Assembly (NCBI GenBank): GCA_016938535.1
Contig: JAFGUL010000117.1
Coordinates: 1 to 41,263 of the forward strand
From: Candidatus Delongbacteria bacterium
GTDB lineage: Bacteria; Delongbacteria; UBA4055
Length of the DNA: 41,263 nt
Direction: 5' to 3'
Each line of letters begins with the position of its first letter. The stretch's first letter is position 1. A program made the position numbers and the translations under genes. Shown one piece after another: positions 1-7,336 of the stretch. The notes beneath the pieces are model-generated. The model saw only the letters and a program-made list of their open reading frames with translations. It was not told the origin of the DNA and did not search any database.

Positions 1-690
1 ATATCAGAGTTCGAGACTGAAGTTATTCTTAAGGTTAAAGCACCCGAACAGGATATCAAAGCCGTTGAAGCAACAATAGTAAATATATTGAACGATAAGT
101 TCGGCAGCGATTCTTATGAAGTCAGACAGTCCTCAAGCATAGGCCCCAAAGTAGGTGATGAGCTTAAAACTTCAACGGTCAAAGCCATATTCTGGGCGTT
201 GCTTTTTATTCTGCTTTACATTACTATAAAGTTCAGATTCAGATTTGGTCTCGCGGCGATCGCTGCACTTTTTCATGATGTTCTTGTTGCTGTGGGAATG
301 CTTTCGTTCCTCGGATTCTTTTTCCAGATCGAAATATCGCTTTCTGTCATAGCTGCAATACTTACGATCGTAGGATATTCGCTGAATGATACTATCGTGG
401 TATTCGACAGGATAAGAGAGAATATGAAAAAGCTCGAGGGCATGGAGTTCGACAAGCTTGTGAATGTTTCGATCAATGAAACACTGACAAGAACTATACT
501 TACTTCACTTACTACTCTTATAGTCGTACTCATTCTTTTCCTTTTCGGGGGAGATGTTATAAGGGACCTTTCGATTACTCTGCTCATCGGGGTTATCGTC
601 GGTACATACTCTTCCATTTTCATTGCTTCACCGATACTTATCTTCTGGGAACGCTCAAAAATAAAGAAAAGAGCATTGAGTAAAGCTTAA
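1..690 (+). CDS. secF: Protein translocase subunit SecF (5'-truncated by window edge)
   Basis: The frame is open from base 1 to a TAA stop, giving 229 residues of the C-terminal part of SecF; the true start lies outside the window. SecF pairs with SecD in the inner membrane and helps the Sec channel export proteins using the proton gradient. Visible are several hydrophobic segments and the family core with the conserved stretch VGYSLNDTIVVFDRIREN, followed by two more membrane segments and a basic C-terminal end (ERSKIKKRA). The TTG at 88 is an internal codon, not a start, because upstream codons are continuous and SecF-like. purA follows after 20 bases on the same strand and is probably co-transcribed. 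secD would be expected just upstream, outside the window. Confidence 0.95.
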   Translation: MSEFETEVILKVKAPEQDIKAVEATIVNILNDKFGSDSYEVRQSSSIGPKVGDELKTSTVKAIFWALLFILLYITIKFRFRFGLAAIAALFHDVLVAVGMLSFLGFFFQIEISLSVIAAILTIVGYSLNDTIVVFDRIRENMKKLEGMEFDKLVNVSINETLTRTILTSLTTLIVVLILFLFGGDVIRDLSITLLIGVIVGTYSSIFIASPILIFWERSKIKKRALSKA

Positions 691-710
691 TTACAAAATT
701 TGGGGTAGAA

Positions 711-1985
711 GTGAGCATCACAATAGCAGTCGGAGCCCAGTGGGGCGATGAGGGAAAGGGCAAGATAATAGATCTTTTGAGTTCAAACGCTGATGTCGTA
801 GTCAGATATCAGGGCGGAGCAAATGCCGGTCATACTGTAGAGATCAGGGACAAAAAATATGTGCTTCACATGATACCGTCAGGCGTTCTTAACGACAAAG
901 CGATATCCTGCATAGGCAACGGAGTGGTTTTTGACTTTGAGTCTTTTCTTGACGAGCTGAACACGCTTCAGAATGAGGGAATATTTCTAGAAAACAGGCT
1001 CTTTATCAGTCCCTACGCTCATGTTGTAATGCCTTATCATAAAGAGCTGGACAGATATAGTGAGCGCGACCGTGAGCAGAAGATAGGAACTACATTCAAA
1101 GGTATCGGTCCCGCTTATCAGGACAAAGTTACACGATGCGGTATAAGAGTAGCTGATATTCTCGATCGCGACTATTTTCCTGTCGTCCTGAAAAATAATA
1201 TTGACTCAAAAAACAAACTCTTCGAAGCTCTTTACGGCGAGAAGAACAAATTCGATTTTGAGAAGATCTTTGGTACCTGCAGAGACAAATTTTCGATCCT
1301 TGAGAAATATGTTAAGGATGTGTCCCTGATTATAGATGATGCAGTTAAAAATAACAGATCGGTCCTTTTTGAGGGAGCTCAGGGTACTCTGCTTGATATT
1401 GACCACGGTACTTATCCGTTCGTTACTTCATCTAACACGACCAGCGGCGGAGCATGCACGGGCGCAGGTGTGGGTCCCACAAAGATAGACAAGGTACTCG
1501 GAGTGATGAAAGCTTACACTACTAGAGTCGGCAACGGTCCTTTCGTAAGCGAACTGTTCGATGAAACAGGGATCTATCTGGCCGAAAAGGGTCATGAGAT
1601 AGGTGCAACTACGGGAAGAAAAAGAAGGTGCGGTTATTTTGATGCTCTTATAGCGAAATATTCCGTAAGACTAAACGGTATTTCTTCTCTGGCGCTCACA
1701 AAGATAGATGTCCTCGGAGGACTGGAAAAGATCAAGGTATGTGTAGGGTACAAGTACAAAAATGAGATCCTGACAGATTTTCCCCCTCTTGCAAATGTTC
1801 TGGATAACTGCGAACCTGTATATGAAGTTCTCGACGGATGGAAAGAAGATATATCGGCAATAAAGAATTATGACGAACTTCCCGAGAACACGCGAAAATA
1901 TATTGATTACATAGAGAATGCGGCCGGAGTCCCGGTTGAGATCGTTTCGGTAGGACCGGAAAGGAACCAGTCTATTTTCAGATAA
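711..1985 (+). CDS. purA: Adenylosuccinate synthetase
   Basis: Catalyses GTP-dependent joining of IMP and aspartate to adenylosuccinate, the first committed step from IMP to AMP, in the cytoplasm. The 424-residue product has the usual length. The N-terminal signature QWGDEGKGK places catalytic Asp13 and, in GGANAGHT, His41 exactly at the E. coli numbering. Further family blocks are GIGPAY, FEGAQGTLLDIDHGTYPFVT and the ATTGRKRRCG substrate loop. The start is GTG at 711, preceded by a weak GGGG-type Shine-Dalgarno; no ATG would keep the conserved N-terminus. The gene follows secF by 20 bases and ends at a strong bidirectional terminator. Confidence 0.98.
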   Translation: MSITIAVGAQWGDEGKGKIIDLLSSNADVVVRYQGGANAGHTVEIRDKKYVLHMIPSGVLNDKAISCIGNGVVFDFESFLDELNTLQNEGIFLENRLFISPYAHVVMPYHKELDRYSERDREQKIGTTFKGIGPAYQDKVTRCGIRVADILDRDYFPVVLKNNIDSKNKLFEALYGEKNKFDFEKIFGTCRDKFSILEKYVKDVSLIIDDAVKNNRSVLFEGAQGTLLDIDHGTYPFVTSSNTTSGGACTGAGVGPTKIDKVLGVMKAYTTRVGNGPFVSELFDETGIYLAEKGHEIGATTGRKRRCGYFDALIAKYSVRLNGISSLALTKIDVLGGLEKIKVCVGYKYKNEILTDFPPLANVLDNCEPVYEVLDGWKEDISAIKNYDELPENTRKYIDYIENAAGVPVEIVSVGPERNQSIFR

Positions 1986-2016
1986 TAAAAAAGCCGGAAC
2001 TGTCCGGCTTTTTTTA
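1984..2016. terminator. Bidirectional intrinsic terminator between purA and pyrC
   Basis: An 8-bp perfect stem (1991-1998 AAGCCGGA with 2003-2010 TCCGGCTT) closes a 4-base loop. It is flanked by an A-run on the left and a T-run on the right, so it gives a U-tail on both strands. It sits directly after the purA stop and 14 bases beyond the pyrC stop of the opposite strand, so it can end both converging transcripts. Confidence 0.9.
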
Positions 2017-2029
2017 CACTCTTAATCGT

Positions 2030-3334
2030 TCATGAACAAAATATCATACCTTTATTTATCGTGTATCTTACTTTCCCGAAATGAGTTTCACCGTCAAAGC
2101 ATGTATTTTCAGAAAGCGACATGAATTTTTTTCTGTCCACTTTCCATTTGCAGTCTTTATCGAAAATGACCAGCTCGGCATTCATCCCGTTTCTGATCAG
2201 ATCAGCTTCAATTTTCAATATTTTTCTGGGATTTACAGTGATCTTTTTAAGAAATTCCATTAGCGAAAGCTTTCTTTTTCTCACGAGATATGTAATGCCT
2301 GAAGAAAGTAAGGTTTCAAGGCCGATCACCCCGAAAGGCGCTTGTTCAAAATCAAGATCTTTCTTTTCCTTCAAATGAGGCGCATGATCGGTCGCTATTA
2401 CATCAATTGTTCCGTCTTTCAACCCTTTAATTACCGCTTTCAGATCGGTCTTTGATCTCAGCGGAGGATTCATCTTGAAATCAGTTGACAAAGTCCTTAC
2501 TCTTTCATCCGTGAGAGAATAATGATGGGGAGTTACTTCGCAGGTAACATTGAGATTATCCTTCTTTGCCCTCCTGACAAGATCAACGCTTTCCTTTGCG
2601 CTGACATGCTGAAAGTGCACAGATCCTTTAATGTATCTTGCAATCTCAATGTCTCTCGCAATATTCAGACTTTCAGCGATATTCGGAGATGATGATATTC
2701 CGAGTTCCTCTGATATATCCGATTCGTTCATAGCACCGGGTGTGAATGTATGGTCCTCAGCGTGCACGAGGATCAGTGAATTAAATTCTCCGGCTTCTGA
2801 TAAAGCTTTTCTCATCGTTTCGGATGACCTTATACCGCTTCCGTCGTCAGAAAATGCAACCGCCCCGGCTGCTGACAGACTTCCCATATCAACTAGCGTC
2901 TTTCCCTCTCTTTTTAGAGTAACTGCGGGGATCTGATAAATGTTTACGGGTAAACTATCCGATTTTCTCTTAAGGCTCTTAAACAGCTCTGTATTATCAA
3001 CACAGGGAAATGTATTCGGCATTGCCGCAAGAGAAGTAACTCCTCCGGCCACAGCCGCCTTCGTTCCGGTAATATAATTCTCTGCTTTCTCGTTCCCGGG
3101 CTCTCTTAAATGTACATGCATATCAAAAAATCCTGCTGAGATATACATTCCGGAAGCGTCAATTACCGTGTGATCTTTTAAAGGTTTAATACTTTGGGAT
3201 ATCTGCTTTATCGCCCCTTTTTCTATCAGAATATCGGATATGTATTCTTTTTCTGAATAAGTATCTATAACTTTCCCGCCTTTTATAAGAAGTTTCGGGG
3301 GAAGTTCGGTAATGTTAAACTTATCATTAGTCAT
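2030..3334 (-). CDS. pyrC: Dihydroorotase, class I
   Basis: Zinc amidohydrolase that cyclises N-carbamoyl-aspartate to dihydroorotate in pyrimidine synthesis. From the ATG start the protein has 434 residues, normal for class I. Metal-binding residues are visible: His73 and His75 in HVHLREP, Asp163 in FSDDG, His191 in HAED, His243 in HVS, and the catalytic Asp316 in ATDHAPH. Conserved PNTFP and NPPLR substrate-contact blocks are also present. The ATG at 3334 overlaps the Hsp70 stop as TGATG, which suggests translational coupling; a TTG at 3337 would add one residue and is less likely. The position at the end of a chaperone gene group is odd for a pyrimidine gene. The symbol pyrC is used for function; hydantoinase-like relatives are excluded by the motif set. 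Confidence 0.95.
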   Translation of the reverse strand: MTNDKFNITELPPKLLIKGGKVIDTYSEKEYISDILIEKGAIKQISQSIKPLKDHTVIDASGMYISAGFFDMHVHLREPGNEKAENYITGTKAAVAGGVTSLAAMPNTFPCVDNTELFKSLKRKSDSLPVNIYQIPAVTLKREGKTLVDMGSLSAAGAVAFSDDGSGIRSSETMRKALSEAGEFNSLILVHAEDHTFTPGAMNESDISEELGISSSPNIAESLNIARDIEIARYIKGSVHFQHVSAKESVDLVRRAKKDNLNVTCEVTPHHYSLTDERVRTLSTDFKMNPPLRSKTDLKAVIKGLKDGTIDVIATDHAPHLKEKKDLDFEQAPFGVIGLETLLSSGITYLVRKRKLSLMEFLKKITVNPRKILKIEADLIRNGMNAELVIFDKDCKWKVDRKKFMSLSENTCFDGETHFGKVRYTINKGMIFCS

Positions 3335-5952
3335 CAATCGTCGATCCAGTCGCTTATATCTTCCTCGGATTCACCTTTTGTTCTTTCGATCTTCTTTTTT
3401 TCGATTTCATCATCGTTTTCGACCGATTGAGAATCTTTTGTGGAAAATAACTCGTTTACTTCATTTTCCGTGAATGATTCTTCCTGCTCGGTTGGAAGAT
3501 CGGACAACTGCACTCCGCTTTTAAAAGTACCCTCTTCCTTGATCCTCATTATGTCTTCATCCGTAAGATACTCACTTCTGTCAATTATAAATTCTGACTT
3601 GCCTATCTCATCGAGTTCGTCATCGAACGACTGGCTTTCCATCACTGAAGAATCTTCCATAGAAACACTGTCAAAATCATCAAGCTCGGTTTTGTCTTTC
3701 TCTATGCTTTTAAGACCGATATCCCCGATAGAATCCGATGAATCTTCGTCCTGACTTTCCTCGCTTACAGGCTTACTGTCTGAGAGTGTATCAAAAATAG
3801 AGTCATCATCCTCTTCAGTTTCCCTGTCGAGTTCGTCGGTATCATCTTCGGGTTCAGATGTTTCGGGATCTGCCGATGATGCAATTTCATCAAGAGCTTC
3901 ATCAAAACTGTCGGAACTCTCTGATCTGATTGCGTTTGGTGTAGTTTTTTCTTCGTCCTCGAACATTGATTCGATCTCATTATCGATCATCTCTACCTGC
4001 TCATCGTCTGAAACCTCTTCCTCTACCGGCTCTTTTTCTTTTGCAAGAAGGTCTTCTTCAATGTCATTTTCGTCAAATCTGTCAATAAATCTGCTGTTCT
4101 CGATCATTTCCTCTTCATCGTATTTCATCGGATCATCATTTCTTGAAAGGATCTCTTTATCGAAAATCGTAGATTCTTCCTCTAATTCTTTCTTGAGGTC
4201 TGCACTGGTAATGGTATCTATTTCTGATTTTTCAAGTATATCATTCTCTTTTATCTCTTCATCCGAAGGATTTCTGGTTATTGATTTTTCAACGAAAGAT
4301 TCGCTTTCGCTTCTTCCCGCTGAAACAAATACATCGCTTACGAGATCGGCACCGGTATCCTTTTTTTCAGCTTTGGGCTTTGAAGGAATATTCATTGTCT
4401 CTTCCGTAAAAGATTCTCTTGTAACATACTCTCTTCTTCTCGGGAACATGGAGTTGAGATTCTTTTTCTTCTGTGTTACCTCTTCATTCGTCAGCGCACC
4501 TTCTCTTGCGATCTGTATCTCGCTTTTTTTACCCGTGTCAGGGTCTTTTGCTGTAGCGTGGATTATTCCGTTCACATCATATTCATAATTGAAGATTATG
4601 GGTGAATTCTCAGGTTTTGGGGGAAAATCAAGAGTAGTTGTACCTATAGTCGTACAGAATTCCGGATCAGGGTCTTCGCCCTGAATAACAACCATCTTTA
4701 CCTGAGTCTGATTAGCCGATGAAGTGTAGAATATCTGGCTTTTTCTTACCGGTATCTTGCTGTTTTTGGGGATGATAATAGCGTTCCTTTTGTTGTCGAA
4801 CTCGTCAAGAGTTATCGCACCGAAACTGTGGGCTGTGACATCAGATACATTCATTGCACCGTACTTCATCCTGACCATATCGTTAACATCCTCGTTCTGA
4901 TCCTTAGCGGAAACTATTCCGGCCTGAATGGCAGCCCCGAGTGCCACAGCTTCGTCGGGGTTGATCTGGGTAGCGGGCTTTTTACCTGTAACTCTGAATA
5001 TCATGTCAGAAACGGCGGGCATTCTCGTAGATCCGCCCACAAGAAGTACCTGATCAATATCTTTCCAGTCGAGTCCTGCGTCCGTCATTACGGCATTTAC
5101 GAGAAGCTCCGTTCTTGTTACAAAGTCCGCCACAAGGTCGGAAAATAGTTTTCTCGTAACCGTTACTCTTGCTGATTTTCCCTTTGCTGAAAGGTAAACA
5201 GTCGTACTCAGCTTTGAGGATAGAACCTTTTTCGCGTTCTCTGCCTTTAGCCTGAGATCCTGAATAAGTACGGGGTCTTCGAAAAGATCAATGTCATGCT
5301 GCTGCTTGAATTTATCGTTAAGATATATCATCAGTTTTTCGTCAAAATTGTTTCCGCCGAGCTGTCTGTCGCCGTCACTGGCAACTACCTCGAAATTACT
5401 GTTTGAAAGATTCATTATCGTAACATCGAATGTCCCGCCCCCGAGATCGTAAACCATGATCTTCTGATTTATTTTTTTATCCAGACCATAGGTCAAAGCG
5501 GCTGCGGTAGGCTCATTTATGATTTGTGTAACATTGACCCCTGAAATTTTTCCGGCATCTATCGTAGCCTTTCTCTGATTATCATTGAAATAAGCGGGCA
5601 CAGTTATAACTACATCAGTTATCTTATCGTTTAAAAAACTTTCGGCATCTTCTATCAGCTTTCTCAATACCATTGCGGAAATATCTTCCGGCTTGTACCG
5701 GGTCTGTTTATATTCGAAAAAATAGTCGCTTGAACCCATATGGGATTTTATGGATGATACGGTTCTGTCCGGTTCGGCCACGGAAGACTGTTTAGCAATG
5801 CTGCCGACTATGATCTGTTCGTCGTCAAAAAGAACCACAGAAGGGGTGATCCTTTCACCCTCCTTGTTGGGAATTATCTCGGGTTTACCGAACTCATTTA
5901 CGATTGCAATTGCGGAATTTGTAGTTCCAAGGTCTATTCCTATCAGTTTCAT
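3334..5952 (-). CDS. Atypical Hsp70-family chaperone with long acidic C-terminal tail
   Basis: The 872-residue protein starts with a full Hsp70 nucleotide-binding domain (about 1-355): phosphate loop IDLGTTNS, Lys69 matching the catalytic DnaK Lys70, connect motif VYDLGGGTFDVT, LGGNNFDE and adenosine motif LLVGGSTRMP. A beta substrate-binding domain follows (about 365-482), but the DnaK linker (VLLLD) is replaced by an unrelated stretch (MNVSD). After about residue 515 the helical lid is not recognisable. In its place is a roughly 355-residue, low-complexity, Asp/Glu/Ser-rich tail ending SDWIDD. The start ATG at 5952 has a GAGGG site 9 bases upstream. J-like and GrpE-like genes lie directly upstream, so the three probably work together. 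It is unlikely to be the housekeeping DnaK; HscA/HscC or a lineage-specific paralogue is the alternative. Confidence 0.9.
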   Translation of the reverse strand: MKLIGIDLGTTNSAIAIVNEFGKPEIIPNKEGERITPSVVLFDDEQIIVGSIAKQSSVAEPDRTVSSIKSHMGSSDYFFEYKQTRYKPEDISAMVLRKLIEDAESFLNDKITDVVITVPAYFNDNQRKATIDAGKISGVNVTQIINEPTAAALTYGLDKKINQKIMVYDLGGGTFDVTIMNLSNSNFEVVASDGDRQLGGNNFDEKLMIYLNDKFKQQHDIDLFEDPVLIQDLRLKAENAKKVLSSKLSTTVYLSAKGKSARVTVTRKLFSDLVADFVTRTELLVNAVMTDAGLDWKDIDQVLLVGGSTRMPAVSDMIFRVTGKKPATQINPDEAVALGAAIQAGIVSAKDQNEDVNDMVRMKYGAMNVSDVTAHSFGAITLDEFDNKRNAIIIPKNSKIPVRKSQIFYTSSANQTQVKMVVIQGEDPDPEFCTTIGTTTLDFPPKPENSPIIFNYEYDVNGIIHATAKDPDTGKKSEIQIAREGALTNEEVTQKKKNLNSMFPRRREYVTRESFTEETMNIPSKPKAEKKDTGADLVSDVFVSAGRSESESFVEKSITRNPSDEEIKENDILEKSEIDTITSADLKKELEEESTIFDKEILSRNDDPMKYDEEEMIENSRFIDRFDENDIEEDLLAKEKEPVEEEVSDDEQVEMIDNEIESMFEDEEKTTPNAIRSESSDSFDEALDEIASSADPETSEPEDDTDELDRETEEDDDSIFDTLSDSKPVSEESQDEDSSDSIGDIGLKSIEKDKTELDDFDSVSMEDSSVMESQSFDDELDEIGKSEFIIDRSEYLTDEDIMRIKEEGTFKSGVQLSDLPTEQEESFTENEVNELFSTKDSQSVENDDEIEKKKIERTKGESEEDISDWIDD

Positions 5953-5962
5953 ATCATTACCC

Positions 5963-6496
5963 TCATTTCAATAATTTTCTTCGCGCCTGAGAAATTATAG
6001 CAAGCATTTCCTCTGCTTCGGAACGCATTCTTATGTTCGGCGAATTTATTCTTGTTCTCCATTTTCTGAACTCCGCATTAATTCTCTCTCTGATCTCTTC
6101 CTCAGTTGAGTCGGAATCAAGCCTCAATGCTTTATAATAGAATCTTTCGTCCTTTTCTTCAGAATTAGCCGCCTGCTTAAGAATGTCTTCGCTGACCTGT
6201 GAAAGCGTCTTATTGATGGCGCTGTCTTTCTTTTCCTGTTGAGATCTTTTCTGCTCGGCCATCATTTCAATCTGTCTGTTCACGACATTCAGATTGTGCC
6301 TGGCATCCTGGTTTTCCGGGTCGTACTGTAAAGCTTTTTCAAAAAAACGCCTGCTGTTCTCATAGTCTTTTTTCTTGTAATAAGCCACCGCAGCTTCGTA
6401 AAGCTGCAGACTTCTTTTCTTCCTGATCTCGTCAAGATGAGAAGTGGCAGTTTTTTTACCCTGCAGTTTTTCCTTCAGTTTATCCAGTAAAGACAT
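5963..6496 (-). CDS. TPR protein with C-terminal J-like domain lacking HPD
   Basis: A cytoplasmic protein of 177 residues. A TPR-type helical pair occupies about 32-75 (AAVAYYKKKDYENSRRFF, then ALQYDPEN), followed by a charged, Gln/Lys-rich helical stretch. The last 60 residues (119-177) resemble a J-domain: FYYKALRLDSDSTEEEI, then FRKWRTRINSP, and a closing helix EAEEMLAIISQARRKLL. The HPD tripeptide that stimulates Hsp70 ATPase is absent, and TRIN stands near its place. The frame stays open upstream to a GTG at 6562. I chose the ATG at 6496 because it lies one base after the GrpE-like stop and has MSLLDKLKEK as a plausible N-terminus. It sits 10 bases upstream of the hsp70 gene. A co-chaperone role is inferred from domain and context, not proven. 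Confidence 0.75.
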   Translation of the reverse strand: MSLLDKLKEKLQGKKTATSHLDEIRKKRSLQLYEAAVAYYKKKDYENSRRFFEKALQYDPENQDARHNLNVVNRQIEMMAEQKRSQQEKKDSAINKTLSQVSEDILKQAANSEEKDERFYYKALRLDSDSTEEEIRERINAEFRKWRTRINSPNIRMRSEAEEMLAIISQARRKLLK

Positions 6497-6497
6497 T

Positions 6498-7313
6498 TCA
6501 GCTGCCCTGCTTCGATTTACACTTAAAGATCTGAACAAGCTCTGGTCTGACCACGGTATCACCCTTCATGAATCCGACCTTAAGGACTTTTTTCACTCTG
6601 TTGTCAAGCTCTGTATCATTTGTTTCGCACTTGTCAACTGCGTTACTTTTTTCCGGATTGAATTTTTCACCTTCAGGAGTTTTCTCGATCGGAGTTATAT
6701 CGTTTCTGTACAATATTTCAAGCATCTCATCTTTAAAAAAGGATAATTTTGTGCATACTTCGTCAGATCCCGGTTCTTTATGCTCCATTTCCGATTCTAT
6801 CCTGTCATACATCAGCAGAAGATCATGAATGAAAGGCTTTATTGCCGTATATATGAAATTTCTCTTATATGATTCCAGCTGAGAATAAAGCTCTTCAAAT
6901 GCTTTTTCCTTAACACAGTCATTTGATACTTTTTCTTTGAATAGATCACTGATCTTGGCGATACCTTCTTCAGTCTCAAACTTCATCAGAAGGAGATTGT
7001 TCTGCATCTTCTGAATAGTCTGAAGAACTTCGGTTTTGGTATTGAAAAGCATTTCATTAATATTCAAAACTTTCTGCTCTATTTTCTGGATCCTGAGATT
7101 GAAATCCTGCTGCATGCCTGACATTTTCTCGGATATATCGTTACTTTCAGGTATGATTTGAGGGGGTGACTTATCTTCCGCAATATCATCTTCAGAATAG
7201 AGACCGGATTCGTTCAGTTCCTCGATTATATCGTCAAAATAGTAATCTGAATTGAATATCTCCGACCTGTCGACTTCGAAATTCTCATCTTTATTTTCTT
7301 TAAAGTCAGACAT
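6498..7313 (-). CDS. GrpE-like nucleotide exchange factor paralogue
   Basis: The 271-residue protein has an acidic N-terminal part (1-60), a long predicted coiled coil (about 60-150) and a C-terminal GrpE head (about 150-267). The head retains the family pattern: LYRNDITPIEKTPEGEKFNP matches the canonical Gly-rich GExFDP block, and KVGFMKGDTVVRPELVQIF matches the GrpE C-terminal signature (canonical GYxLxxRVLRPAxVxV). GrpE is a dimer that releases ADP from Hsp70. The N-terminal extension is longer and more acidic than in housekeeping GrpE. ATG at 7313 has an AGGAG site 6 bases upstream. It lies 23 bases after ompA and one base before the J-like gene, so it likely serves the adjacent Hsp70. 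A housekeeping grpE is expected elsewhere. Confidence 0.78.
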   Translation of the reverse strand: MSDFKENKDENFEVDRSEIFNSDYYFDDIIEELNESGLYSEDDIAEDKSPPQIIPESNDISEKMSGMQQDFNLRIQKIEQKVLNINEMLFNTKTEVLQTIQKMQNNLLLMKFETEEGIAKISDLFKEKVSNDCVKEKAFEELYSQLESYKRNFIYTAIKPFIHDLLLMYDRIESEMEHKEPGSDEVCTKLSFFKDEMLEILYRNDITPIEKTPEGEKFNPEKSNAVDKCETNDTELDNRVKKVLKVGFMKGDTVVRPELVQIFKCKSKQGS

Positions 7314-7336
7314 TTTATCTCCTTTGAATTTCTTTT

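Noticed and set aside
4061..4588. Serine-rich plus-strand open frame (175 codons)
   Set aside because: It mirrors the Asp/Glu/Ser-rich tail of the Hsp70 on the other strand; serine-rich antisense frames are typical of such composition.
6497..6562. Upstream GTG start for the J-like gene
   Set aside because: It would place 22 residues inside the end of the GrpE-like gene with no homology or better Shine-Dalgarno; ATG 6496 right after that stop is more likely.
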